From contig OX155973.1 in NCBI GenBank assembly GCA_944548615.1, forward strand, positions 19,857,734 through 19,921,733: a stretch of 64,000 bases of DNA, in the 5' to 3' direction. This document shows, one piece after another, positions 1-12,020 of this stretch (position 1 is the stretch's first letter; each line of letters begins with the position of its first letter). A program made the translations under genes and the position numbers. A model generated the notes under the pieces. That model saw nothing but the letters and a program-made list of their open reading frames with translations. It ran no database searches and was not told the origin of the DNA. This DNA comes from Micropterix aruncella. Taxonomy: Eukaryota > Arthropoda > Insecta > Lepidoptera > Micropterigidae.

Positions 1-898
<898 letters not shown>

Positions 899-2404
899 CA
901 AGTTCTTGTGGCTTTGGTGAAATACCTGTATGCATTCTAAAATATTGCGCAGATATTCTTGCTATACCAATTACCTACTTAATTAATCAATCGTTTTCAA
1001 ATGCATACTACCCTCAGATATTAAAATCAGCGATTGTGAAGCCCTTATTTAAAAAGGGCGATCGGACTAGTATAAATAATTATAGGCCTATTTCTCTTCT
1101 TTGAAATATTTCAAAAATCTTCGAAAAAGCAATGGCAAACCGACTTCTAATCTTTCTTGATGAACACAAAATCTTTTGCAAGGAACAAAATGCATTTCCA
1201 AAGGGAAAGTTAACTACACGCGCAATATATGACCTATTTACAGAAATACTGCACGAAATCGACTATAAAATGACAACAATAGCTGTATTTCTAGATTTGT
1301 CAAAATCTTTTGATAGCGTATCCCACAATAAACTGTTGGATTTACTCAATGCTGTTGGGATAAGGGGTCACACAAATGAGTGGTTTAAATTTTATCTCTC
1401 AAACAGGCTACAAAGTGTAAAAGTTAATGATATAAAAAAACCGCATGATTTTTGAATAGTACTCAAATGAGAGGGTCATTAAAGCTGGAGTCCCACAAGG
1501 GAATATTTTAGGGCCACTTCTTTTTCTACTCTACTTAAATAATCTGCCAACCCTGACAAAGAATAAATATGTTTTATTTGCTGACGACCCCTCCATTATA
1601 TTTCAAAACAATCCGTTAATCTCACCAAAAACTCTAATTGAAGATTCCCTTGGTACCTTAGAATGGCTGAGTTCATTAAACTTGTGCGTAAATGCAGAAA
1701 AAACGAAAATTATACGATATCGCCCAAGTCAACTGCAGCCCCAATACCATAATATCGACCTTAATAGAAAAATAGTAAAAACTGCGAGCGAGACAAAATT
1801 TCTTGGGATCACTACCGATGAAAATCCTAACTGAAAACAGCACGTCCAACACTTATGTTCAAAATTAAATAAATATATACCATACATTCTTAAAATTGTA
1901 AAACATATAACATCAGTAGAGACTCGCCTAACAACATATTATGGCTACGTATATCCGCATCTAAAATACGGCATTATAATGTGGGACAACTCAACAGAAG
2001 TTCAACGAATATTTAAAATACAGAAGTCCTGTGTTCGACTTCTAAACGGAGTAGCGCCAGATAGTCCCTGCAGGCCTCTCTTCACCAGCATGTCTATATT
2101 GACTGTGCCCTCTCTGTATATACTGGAATGTTGTGAACTTATTAAAAATAATCCCTATATCTACTCCTTACGAAGAGATGTACACACAAGGGCTACGAGG
2201 AATAGAAACCTCATAATTTGTCCCTCGGTGAGGACAGAAATGTATAAGAAGGGACCTGAGTTCTGTTGTGTTAAATATTTTAACGCTATTCCACAAAACA
2301 TCAAATCAATGCAACAACCAGGATTCAAACAGGCATTAAAGCACTGGCTAAAAGCTAAATGCTATTATAGCGTGAATGACTTTCTAAACGATTATAACAA
2401 ATAA
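899..2404 (+). pseudogene. non-LTR retrotransposon reverse transcriptase, decayed
   Basis: Relic of the RT domain and C-terminal region of a jockey/CR1-like LINE ORF2, which copies the element's RNA at the target site. Visible in order: a fingers segment with NNYRPISLL (about 1078-1104), the AVFLDLSKSFDSV catalytic block (about 1285-1323), the PQGNILGPLLF block (about 1495-1527), the FADD active-site motif (about 1579), EKTKII (about 1699), and the C-terminal thumb (1979-2404). It is broken by an in-frame TGA at 1102-1104, another TGA at 1453 followed by a frameshift before 1475, and a TGA at 1832-1834 where the family usually has Trp. In FADD-P-S the residue after FADD is Pro, where Thr is usual. 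The endonuclease and ORF1 are absent. Assignment to an RT is firm; the exact clade is inference. Confidence 0.9.
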
Positions 2405-2834
2405 ATAATTGTAACATATTCTTATTGTAATTCTCAAACTTTTTAAACTTCAAACATTTATATTTCATTCTAGCTCTAAATCTGACAAACCGTAGATAGT
2501 CTAATAATTCCAGTTTGACATTTTAATTTAAAAACAAAGTGACATTTACTTTATATATAGTAATGGGAATTTACTAAATATGTAGCTAATAATTATTTTT
2601 GTTAATATGTCTTCTATAATTAAGTTCTAATAATTATTTTTGTTAATGTGTCTAAAACTAAATACTTATCGGATTTGTTTTCCTTCAACTTGCGAAGTGA
2701 AAATATATTTAATTATAGAAAAATAAATATTGTACGCCTGATTGATAAACTGTATAGCACATACAATAGTACCTAACCATTTTGTACGACCTACTTACAG
2801 TTCACAATAAAGAAATTATTATTATTATTATTTA
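2405..2834 (+). repeat. 3' UTR and (ATT)n tail of the RT relic
   Basis: Non-coding tail following the RT stop. It contains a 25-bp direct repeat (near 2587 and again near 2626) and ends with AATAAAG followed by ATT repeats. This matches the short microsatellite tails of CR1/jockey-like LINEs. Confidence 0.65.
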
Positions 2835-3232
2835 CATGACGCTGCAGTACATTAACTTATATACCGCTCAACCGATCGCCATTAAAATTGGTATACATAG
2901 ACATTTGAGAACGCATTATATTTTCGCGATAATACATGTTATTGTAACTTGCCACCAGATGGCGCTGCAGCCAACTTCTATACCGTTCAACTAATTGTCT
3001 TGAAAATTGGTAGACATAGGTATTTGAGAACGTCCACGTTGTTGTAACTTAGCACTAGATGGCGCTGCAGCAGGTTAAGTTCTATACCGTTCAACCGATC
3101 GCTATGAAAATTTTATAATTTCGAAATCGGAAGGAACGGCCATTAGATAGGCTACTTTGGGGGAGGGGGGAGTGAGAATTATGAGTGGGAGGGGGAAGGA
3201 AACGGATACCCACGCATCGCCGGGTAACATTT
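2835..3232 (+). repeat. Rep-F, 'gatggcgctgcag' repeat with internal tandem units
   Basis: Three successive units carry the words 'gcgctgcag', 'accgctcaaccgatcgcc' and 'gaaaattggtatacata', about 100-125 bp apart. The block ends with 'gcatcgccgggtaac'. A second copy at 20155-20415 has the same order and ends 'gcaacgccgggtaat'. It is a non-coding transposon tail family often met in insects. Confidence 0.75.
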
Positions 3233-3746
3233 TACTAGACCTCTATATAATCAATGATGGAGCAGCGTCTGTTCATTTACATCCATTTCCTAATCTGTGG
3301 TACAGCGTTGGATAACATTATTACAAAGTATTGGTACTTATAGGCATGTAGCAGCGCCCGTGTATATGTATAGGTACAGGTCGCGTTGGACGTACGTTAG
3401 TAGCGGCGACGACGCGGATGCCACAAGGACGGTCCGTTGAACGACCGTGAACTGAGAACGGTATACGCTGAAACCGCCTGAAAGCAGGTCGCTATCTCGC
3501 TCTACCCACACCGACGCGGGGCCACCCACACAACTGACGATCGCTTCACACACATACACTCTCGCTGTTTGCGCGCTCGGGAAAATCCTGTATTGCAACA
3601 ATGTAACGACCAGTAGACTTCTCTCTCAGGTTTATAATAACTTTTGAACGTGCAAGGAATTTGAGCAGTTCTGTAATTAATCCCGTGTTCTTCACTACTA
3701 TGTACACACTACCTGATAATATTGATGATCTCTCAACCAGTTTACA
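3233..3746. other. unassigned, locally GC-rich
   Basis: Short overlapping frames on both strands; none resembles a protein family. I see no repeat partner in the window. Confidence 0.45.
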
Positions 3747-4690
3747 AATCGGTTGTGTCACCCCAAGACTTTCACGGCAAGCAGGCATCCCCCCCCCCTC
3801 TCCCCCCGCGCAAAACCCCTCAAAACCCCTCCCCAACCCCACCGCCGCCAACTCCTCCCCCTCCCCTCCCCTTACCCCGACCACCCTTCCCCAACCGATA
3901 GCGATTGTGTCTTGTGACTATGATAGCACAAGTAGTATTTTCTTTGTATTTACGTGGTATTAAAATAGTATTCTTTCAAAAATTATATTGTTTTCTCTAA
4001 ATACGGCGTAATTTTTTTTTGCATCAATTGTATACGAGATATTCTAACCAAATCCAGATATCCCAATCAATGTGATTTTTGGTCCAACAAGGCATCTGTG
4101 TACCGAATTTCAAGTCTCTAACTGCAATATTTCGAGATTCAAGTAGGTATGTCTAGCGCGCCTCTGGACCGCTTTCAACTACATATACTTTTCAACGCTT
4201 GCTATGGCCGAATGATGTCTGCATGCCAAATTTCAGCTCAATTATAATACATATATATTAATTTTTATCATGTTTTAAAATAAAATAATAGGTTATTGAA
4301 ATTTTTTATGACATTTTCTTACGAATTTTTATTTCTGTTACATTATTTATGATTTTGTTTATTTATATAAATATAATATTATAGATTTCCTAGGGTAATT
4401 AAAATAAATTGTCTACCTTGGAACAGGCGGCAGCCTAGTTAGGTTAAGACTTTTGTATATTGAATCTACTCATAATTTGAAATCAATAAATAATTTGTAA
4501 TTAATTTGTAATCGGATGAAACGTATGGGAACTATTATCGAGACACACACACACACATACACACACTCACAGACAGACTTCAGTCTGGAAATGGTCCTAA
4601 TCATCTCGGGAAGGGTTAACATGTATAAAAGTATACGTCTTAATCTCGAAAAAAAATTTTTTTGCGAGATTATGACGTCTACCTACTTAT
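3747..4690 (+). repeat. composite repeat Rep-CD, copy 1
   Basis: Begins with module C ('gtcaccccaagactttc', 'ggcaag') and ends with module D ('aacaaggcatctgtgtacc', 'atgccaaatttcagctcaat', 'cagacagacttcagtctgg', and an ATCTCG/CGAGAT end). The interior has a C-rich stretch (3787-3890) and a CA run (4543-4566). Five copies in this window keep the C-then-D order, so C and D are probably the two ends of one mobile element with a variable middle. Confidence 0.65.
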
Positions 4691-4696
4691 ATACAA

Positions 4697-4880
4697 ACTT
4701 TGCTAGTTTTTTACAAAAATTCGACAGAAAAACAAATGGTCGAGATGTTTTATAATTTATTAGTTATACATAGAGGTATGGAATTTTCGTTTTTACGAAA
4801 TAGATGCGAAATTATGCAAAATTTCTTGATATTTGAAAAAACGCAAAAATACGCACCTGAAAAAAGTTTTTTAGTAATAC
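4697..4880 (+). repeat. direct repeat K, copy 1
   Basis: About 185 bp from 'aactttgctagttttttac' to 'gcacctgaaaaaagttt'. It is repeated in the same orientation at 5324-5513 with modest divergence, so the start points are 627 bp apart. No coding sense seen. Confidence 0.8.
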
Positions 4881-5323
4881 TCAAGAAGGTTAATATTGCT
4901 TGCATAAATATAGGATTTATTTATTTATTTGAAGTAAAGCGCAAGATATACATACCCGCAGCATTACAAAAAAATCGTGTTTGTACCAGCAGCAAAAAGG
5001 TAAGCATACTGCAGCATCATAATCACTACGTCAACGCCGCCTAGCTAGGCCTAGGCCTGATACTAAGGCAGGCGTACCAGAAAAATATTTTACCTGTGGG
5101 CATTGAGTAATTAACAAATTGGATACTAATATGTATGTAAAATAAAAAATTAACAACAATAATACAAAATATTGTATGTCCAATATTTTTTGGCTCAATG
5201 CCAGGCAAAAAGTAAGCAAAAAAAATTACCGAAATGCTGAAAATTGGTTTTCCTGTGTGGATTATAATATAGCAATAAAGTCAAATAAATGAGGAACCCT
5301 CTAAATAAATTGTAAAATTTTCG

Positions 5324-5513
5324 AACTTTGCTAGTTTTTTACAAAAATCGACAGAAAAACAAATGGTCAAGAACTGTCTTAAAACAATTCATTAGTTACA
5401 CATAAAGGTACGGAATTTTCGTTTTTACGACATAGATGGGAATGTATGCAAAAATTCTTGATATTTGAAAAAATGCAAAAATACGCACCTGAAAAAAGTT
5501 TCACTAATATTTC
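5324..5513 (+). repeat. direct repeat K, copy 2
   Basis: Same order of words as copy 1 at 4697-4880. The intervening 440 bp are unique AT-rich DNA. Either the ends of a longer element or a local duplication. Confidence 0.8.
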
Positions 5514-7378
5514 TCTGCAGATGAGATTACATACAACAAATGAAGCCTACATTCATATTGGTCAGTCATTTTGCCTATCTGTGACTGCAACTCACCACCT
5601 TAAAACAAAATACATTACTCGAAAACTTTTTTCAGAGAACTTTCTCAAAATGAGGTGATTGATCTATACTCACTTTCATCGCCTAATGCTTCAATCAGTA
5701 AATAGGAATGAAGATGCCAATGTTAAAAACATATTCTGGGGTACTAAATGCTGCTTTTCAACCTTTGCTGAAGCAGCGTTACAGAGTTAGCTACTTCTAC
5801 GCTGCTAGTTAAACAACGTAGAAACAGAACGGTTCTTTATTATACATAATGTCGCCGTTACGGACAAAACGACTCTAAGTGGTCAAATATTGGAAGTACA
5901 ACAATTTCAGTTTTTAATTGATATTAAATATTAATTTTAGGTCTTTTAAAAAGTTGATTTATATGCATTATATGCAAATTTAAGCATATACTGCTCATAC
6001 TGCATATAAAATTTCAATATTTATTTTTTTTTGCGAAATTCCGTACTTTAGTTATACAGTAAAATTCTCAGCTGATTTTTTTTGTATAACTAATGATTTT
6101 TGAAAGACTTTAGAGGATTCATATATGTCTTATATTTTAAGAATTGGAATATGAACATAGTTATAGTCATTTTATCTCATAATAATATATGTGTATAAAA
6201 TTGTATGATACAAATGTATATAAAATAAAAGCTCAGTTATGTAAAACTTTAGATCTTTATCTTAATATTCGTATAACATTTGTTATTATACATTTTATTT
6301 AGATTATTCAATGATGTTGATGTTAAGGGTGGATGATGTTAAGGGTGGCATTCCTCTATTATAATAACGATAATATAAACCGTAATAATAACGATAATTA
6401 TAATAAACCGAAATAATGATAATTATTATCTTTTCGCACCGAATAATATACTTATACCCTTTCATCCTTGTTATCGATCCAAGGAGAGAGGGGACAATAA
6501 AATATCCTGAAAGAAGATACCCTCCCCACCCTCCTCTCTTTCCCTTCCTCCAGGACTCCTGACCTAGATCTTCGTTCTACGACTTGAAAGCGGTGAACTT
6601 CAAACTTGATTAAACTCGACACGAGCTACATTATTATGAAAATAGAGTGATGAAGTAAGCGACTAGATGTTATTATTTCATTCATGAGCTGAGTTCTTTT
6701 ACTTTTAATATCAATATGGGAATTTGACAGATTTTTTTGTATAATGTAAAGTAGTAATTTCATGTGTTTTGTCTGTTATATATCTGTTGAGCTATACATT
6801 ACATTACATTACATTTACGTCGTGTCCAATTGGTGGCTAAAAACCGCTCTTGGACGTGTCAAAATATTTGTGTTTTAAGTAGTAAGTGTCATTACTACTT
6901 TAATCTTTACGTTACATACATATATTATTTTTTTTAAATATATAGTATCTAAGAAACTTTGGAACCTACTAAAAGTTATTCGTCGTAGAATCGTATTACA
7001 AAACAAATTAAAGAATAGTCAAGGGCTACCTACTAAACACACAATAATTAAAATAGTCAGTTAAAAAGTTGAATAATCAAAGCAGAAGCCTAACAATTGA
7101 AATAGTCAATAAATCAAATATATGCGTACTAAAAACTGTACATAGTAACATCCAAAGTAGTAAGTAATTTGTTAAATAATCAAACTAAAACTAAATCTTA
7201 AATTTAAATACTAGAAGTACATATATAATTATCATTCAAATTGGTACAATATTTGCAAAGTCATATATTATCTGTTGTCTCCTCAACTCAGGTGTCTCAC
7301 TCGTCTTCCATTCCACATCCCGATAAAGTGCTTCATCTACCTATTATACTTAGAATATATAGAGAGTCTTACTTAAAG
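5514..7378. other. unassigned AT-rich DNA with small repeats
   Basis: No gene recognised. Contains an irregular 'ataataacgataa' tract (6360-6430), a short 'attac' run (6798-6817), and repeat J at 6528-6605, which has an inverted partner near 10525-10600 sharing 'gacctagatcttcg' and 'cggtgaactt'. Confidence 0.5.
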
Positions 7379-7626
7379 GTGTCAACTACAACGGCCGAAC
7401 CCACCACATCAGCAATTTTAACGATAATGATTGTTCTATCTCCAGTGAGGTGAGTGTAGAAGACTTAGAGATAAATACAAGCCTAACGTCTAGCTAAGCT
7501 AACATGCCCGTCAGAGGCCAACGCCTTACGGCGAGGCACCGAGAAAGGTAACCAGCGTGCAGCCTCGCCCCAAGACTACCAGTTGGAAGAATATATCCAT
7601 CTGGAATTAACCATCAGGATACCTCC
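7379..7626 (-). repeat. Rep-A, 3' part
   Basis: Reverse-oriented 3' third of Rep-A. From its 3' end it reads 'gtcaactacaacggccgaac', then the conserved 'gccaacgccttacggcgagg' block. It abuts an RT fragment at 7627. Confidence 0.8.
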
Positions 7627-7987
7627 ATATTATAGGAAACCTAATTACCCGTCAGAGCGTCTTTTTGAGGAGTCTAAAGTTCTGGACGTCAAGCAATTGT
7701 TTATTAAACATGTGGTAATATTTTTTCATAAACACAAAGATAGACATCATCAGTCAGCAAAACTGCAATACTCGGAGTTCACGGAAACAAAATTTCCTTA
7801 TTCCTCGAGTGCAAACAACATTTGCGCAACGACAAGCTTTTTTCATTGGTCCCAAATTATATAATGACATAGAGGAAAAATGGAAACACCTAAAGAACAA
7901 TCAAGAGTTTAAAGACAATATTAATAAATGGTTATTTGAATTAGGAAGGTCTAAATCTGAAAACTTGGTTTGTAAAGCTTATGTATA
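7627..7987 (+). pseudogene. non-LTR RT C-terminal fragment
   Basis: The opening frame reads KPNYPSERLFEESKVLDVKQ and onward, the thumb region found just after the palm in jockey/CR1-like RTs. A frameshift near 7840 leads to IGPKLYNDIEEKW and a final stop at about 7987. The same family is at 17340-18399 (VLDTKQLYLK). The RT palm is missing, as expected after 5' truncation or replacement by Rep-A. Confidence 0.7.
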
Positions 7988-8189
7988 ACGGTTAATTTAA
8001 AAATAATATTGTATATTTATATAAATTATTATGTATATATTAATAGTATATCATATCATATTATTATTTATATTATTCCATATTTTTAGCACTGCTTTTA
8101 TAATTGTATTTATATATTATATAAAATATATTTATTGAAATCGTATTTACGTATATGTGTATTTGCCATATACAAAACCTTTCTCAATA

Positions 8190-8615
8190 ATCGAGAAAGC
8201 TACAGATTGGACTCTGGAGGTTGATTCGGTCTCTAAGCAGTATAAATTCCCTGAAAGTCTCGGATGCACAGCCCTCCGTCCAGATATAACTCTTTACTCT
8301 CTATCTCGGAAGGTGGCTCTTATTGTAGAATTAACTGTTCCATGGGAATCAAATATCCCAAAAGACCACGAGTACAAATTAAATAAATACCATGATCTTG
8401 CAAATGCCGTAACCCGGAACGGCTTCACTGTTCACCTTCACGCGGTGGAAGTTGGCGCTCGTGGCCTGCCAGCTAAATCTCTATTTCACCTCTTTAAAGA
8501 TCTTGGCCTTTCCAGAAAAATAATCAACTCTTTCTTAGAAAAATTATCTAAAACTGCGATTTGCGCATCTCAAATTCTATGGCTTCGAAGGGGGAGTGAA
8601 TGGGTGGCAAGGTGA
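8190..8615 (+). pseudogene. RLE endonuclease C-terminus of a non-LTR retrotransposon
   Basis: The open frame 8157-8615 encodes 152 residues, and homology with the inverted partner starts near 8190. It carries the restriction-like endonuclease signature of R2/R4/NeSL-type LINEs: R-P-D at residues 41-43, fourteen residues, then E58 in VELTVPWE, followed by KLNKY at 74-78 (the KxxKY motif). Downstream are EVGARG (98-103) and a final LW..RGSEWVA. In the family this nuclease nicks the target and lies C-terminal to the RT; here the RT is absent and no start codon is convincing. The domain itself has no internal stop, so it is a truncated but fairly young copy. I am fairly sure of the domain and unsure of the clade. 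Confidence 0.72.
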
Positions 8616-8770
8616 ACGCTCACATGTGGCAAGACAGCTGTCCTAAACCTACCACAGCCGGTTCGTAAGTCCGGAATCCACTGCTCACCCCCCAGAAGTG
8701 TAAAAAATAGTATTATGATGGGCCCGACTCCGGTCGGTGAATTCCATGGCAGCTCCGTTTGTATTTATTA
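8616..8770 (+). repeat. 3' UTR of RLE element
   Basis: Follows the RLE stop directly and is matched by the inverted copy: 'acagctgtcctaaacctacc', 'cagaagtgta', 'cggtgaattc.atggcagctcc', then a TTAT-rich tail. This fixes the 3' end of the element. Confidence 0.7.
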
Positions 8771-8799
8771 TTTATTATTACCTACAATGTATTATTCGT

Positions 8800-9115
8800 A
8801 CAAATTTAGTGTTTTGATTTGTATTATAATGTGATTTATTTATTATTATATAGTATTCAATCTTAATTAAGTACATTCTTTAATTATAAAAATAAAAAGT
8901 TTTTTACATTAATTAGACTAATTGTTACATAAGTTGTATTATTTATTTTAATTACTCTGACCCGCCTAGATACGGGACAGTTTAGTCCTAGTTAGGTGGG
9001 CAATGAGCATTAGCTGCATTTCGGTGTTCAATTTTTCCGAGTTACTTATAAAATTAATAACAATGGGGCTAAATGTACAATAATTAAATGAATAAAGTAT
9101 TAAACCTTAAATATG
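8800..9115 (+). repeat. Rep-H, retrotransposon 3' tail
   Basis: AT-rich tail with 'ttaattaagtacat', 'gacccgcctagatacggg' and AATAAAG near the end. A second copy lies at 44336-44545. It fills the gap between the two facing RLE copies. Confidence 0.6.
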
Positions 9116-9159
9116 GTCCATTGTCTGCGAAGCAAAGCCCGTGAGCATAAATAAATAAA

Positions 9160-9985
9160 ATACAATTGGAGCTGCCATTGAATTCACCGACCGAGGTTCG
9201 GTCCATCAAAATACAATTATTACACTTCTGGGGCGTGATCAATGGACTCCGGACTAACGATCGGCTGTGGTAGGTTTAGGACAGCTGTCTTGCTACAAGT
9301 GAGCGTTCACCTTACTACCCATTCACTCTCCTTTCGAAACTATTGAATTTCAGATGCGGAAATCGCAGTTTTAGATTTTAAAAAATCTAGGAGAAAGTTA
9401 ATTATTTTCCTGGAGAGACCAAGATCTTTAGCCACTCGAACGCCAGCCTTCAGGCGCAAAAAACTGCGCCACAAATTTTTGCTCGCTTTTGTAAATAAAT
9501 ACTGACAATATCGTTTTTTCATGAAGTCACTCTTGTTACCTAGTAATTAACCTTATTAGTCGTGCATATTACATATTTGTATAATATATATGGAGGCCGG
9601 CCGAAACGGTTACGCGCGGATCTGTCAAACGACGCAAAGTGCCTATAGGCACTGTTGGCGTCCGACGGGTTAAAGAAGTGAAACAGAGATTTGGCTGGCA
9701 GGCCACGAGTGCCAACATCCACCGCGTGAAGGTGAACAGTGAAGCCGTTTTGGGTGACGATATTTGCAAGATCATAGTAGTTAGTTAATTTGTACGCGTG
9801 GTCTTTTGAAATATTTGATTACCATGGAACAGTTAATTTTACGATAAGGGCTATCTGCCGAGGTACAGAGTAAAAAGTTATATCTGGACGAAGGGCTGTG
9901 CATCCGAGACTTTCAGGTAATTTGTACTGCTTTGAGACTGAACCGACCTCCAGAAGAAGCTTCCTCGATTATAGAGAAAATTTTA
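9160..9985 (-). pseudogene. RLE endonuclease C-terminus, inverted second copy, interrupted
   Basis: Same element as 8190-8770 in the opposite orientation, with the 3' ends facing each other. Reading leftwards: the RPD region near 9890, a decayed ELT block (near 9830; Glu codon changed to Lys and stops present), VDVGTRGLPAKSLFH (about 9680-9725), and KDLGLSRKIINF (about 9390-9425). The reading frame is split by a 238-bp insertion at 9432-9669. It is older or less constrained than its partner. Confidence 0.75.
9432..9669. mobile_element. piggyBac-like MITE inserted at TTAA
   Basis: Comparison with the uninterrupted copy at 8190-8615 defines both edges. The insertion is flanked by TTAG (9428-9431) and TTAA (9670-9673), a TTAA duplication with one change. 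Termini are CCACTCGAACGCCAGC and, reversed, CCCGTCGGACGCCAAC (12 of 16 match). Subterminal palindromes are present ('ggcgcaaaaaactgcgcc' and 'gtgcctataggcac'). Target TTAA and CC-starting ends match the piggyBac superfamily. No transposase, so non-autonomous. Confidence 0.75.
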
Positions 9986-10524
9986 TATTAAAATGGTTAT
10001 AAAACTAATTTAATTGCCTTAAAATGTAGTCCTCAAAAAAAAACATTATAAAATATGCATTAAAATTGAACATAATATTCCGTAAGAAAGAGAACAAAAA
10101 TAAACTTAAAACCTAAAGACCGAGAAAAATAAAAGTATAAAAAAGAGAAGAAACAAAAAGTCATGAGAAAAATATCAAAAAGTTATTAATATGAAATATA
10201 TGGTAAGTAATATAAAATTTAATTTGAATTTTGTGTTTATGCTTTGTGCTTGTGATTAAGCGATTTCTGGTATTTATTTGACTAAGCAGTACATCACATT
10301 TGCTTTACGGAATATTCACCCTTACGAGCGGAATATATTAGCCTGTTTTGATTCGCGTTCTGACCTAGTTCCTTAAGGACGCGTTTCCCGTAATACAATA
10401 GGTGGTGCGGGTGCGCCCAACAATAACCCCACAACCATTAATAACCACAGGCACAACGCGTAATGTATGTAACCTAGATATCGTGGTTATCGCGTCGTAT
10501 GACTGGAAACGACGCCGCCACCGC
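9986..10524. other. unassigned AT-rich DNA
   Basis: Poly-A-rich, no coding sense. Right portion becomes GC-richer toward repeat J. Confidence 0.5.
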
Positions 10525-10600
10525 TCGCAAGTTCACTGTTTTCAGCCACCGAAGATCTAGGTCAAGAGTCCTGCGGGAGCAGCGGCGGGAAGGAGAGGGA
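10525..10600 (-). repeat. repeat J, inverted partner of 6528-6605
   Basis: Reverse complement reads 'gactcttgacctagatcttc', then 'cagtgaactt', matching 6550-6605. Short, non-coding. Confidence 0.6.
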
Positions 10601-10933
10601 CTGACTCCCCGACTCTTTCTTTTGGCACCCTAAATGATCGATGGGGCAATGGTGACATCTAACCGAAAACTGCAATTTCGTTATTTTTCCTTCTATTGCC
10701 GTGTCCACTATGAAAACGTATATCACACCAGGACATCAAAGCTAAGTAAAACTGTACAAATAACCATAAGACGATACTTCAATGCTGCAAATTCATTAAT
10801 AATAACGTAGATGTATGGATGAACCGCAAGGATAGAAGAGCATGAAAGAATCAAAAGGAATATGTATTTTATTGATGCCCCAAAAGTATGACTCAAATGG
10901 GTCCTATTTGAGTAAAACAAGACCATATTTGTA

Positions 10934-11215
10934 AAGCTTCAAGTTTGTCTGTTTGTTTTTTTGTTCTTACTCGTTATTGTGAAGTTTTACAATACGACAA
11001 TCTTACATCCAACCCTACTATGAAGTTTATATAAGTATGTGTGCGTGTAGCATGTGTGCAAGTATGTGTCTTGTTATTGCATTCGATCGACAGAATTGAG
11101 AATACAATTCTGTTAATTTTATCCTAACGGAAAATGGTGATTCAGCCGGGAATAAAACCTGGAATTTTATATGTAAAATCAGCCGAACTAACTACTATGC
11201 CACCGGGCTGTGTGT
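10934..11215 (-). mobile_element. tRNA-derived SINE, copy 1
   Basis: On the minus strand the head reads 'agcccggtggcatagtagtt' (A box) and 'ggttttattcccggctg' (decayed B box). The body matches the copy at 63600, and the tail is an A/C-rich 'aaaaaaacaaacagacaaac'. Near full length (about 285 bp). Pol III promoter boxes are inside the head; transcription is inferred only. Confidence 0.85.
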
Positions 11216-11432
11216 AAGTACTGTAATAGAATTACAACCAAATTAAGCATCAGGATGACAAGAAAAACAGCCACAGTTTACTCAAGGGTTTAAAAAAAAC
11301 AATAATAATAAAAAACTCTTTATTTTAAATAAAAAAGGCGAGCTTATTGCCTTGAGGCATTGTCTATCAGCTAACAAATAGTTTATGTTTATAATATATT
11401 TATTGAGTTGCTTACACAAAAGAAGAATAAAA

Positions 11433-12020
11433 AATCGGTTGTGTCACCCCAAGACTTTCCTGTCAAGTAGCTAAGATCTTAATTCATCTGAATATAAATT
11501 TCTTATATCCTACCACCACCACCTACCACAACCCCAACCTAGCGCCACACTTTAACCACCCCCCTCCCCCCGATGATGATGATGATGATGAATTCGAAAT
11601 CAAAATCGAAATTGAAACCAAAAAAAAATCGAAATCTAAACCGACACCAACACTGAAACCGAAATCGAAAACGAAATCGAAAGTCGTATACGAAATTTTG
11701 GGTTTCTGCTGTTGATCGTTGAGGAGTTCCCTCATCGGGAGCCGATCCAGGGTTCATCAGCCTTGTCATGGTGGAACATGGAAAGGGCCTATCATAATTA
11801 AATGCGTATACAAAATTTTGGGTCTCTGCTGTTAACCGTTGAGGAGTTCCCTCTTCGGGAGCCAACCCAGAGTGGACGGATTTCATTCACCAAATGATGC
11901 CTGCATGCCAAATTTCAGGTCAATCGGATAAAGCGTTTCGGCGCTATCGTTGGAAAATACACACAGACAGACACACAGAAGTGCGTCAACAATACTTTCC
12001 TTAAACAGGAAAGTAAAATT
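11433..12020 (+). repeat. composite repeat Rep-CD, copy 2
   Basis: Module C at 11433-11500 and module D at 11885-12015 ('atgcctgcatgccaaatttc', 'aatactttccttaaacagg'). The interior holds a (gaaatc)-like simple tract (11588-11690) and a tandem duplication of about 118 bp: 'acgaaattttgggtttctgc' near 11692 and the equivalent near 11810, each followed by 'gttgaggagttccctc'. Confidence 0.7.

Noticed and set aside
3546..3963. Overlapping Gly-rich and Pro-rich frames
   Set aside because: Created by a C-rich simple tract inside a Rep-CD copy.
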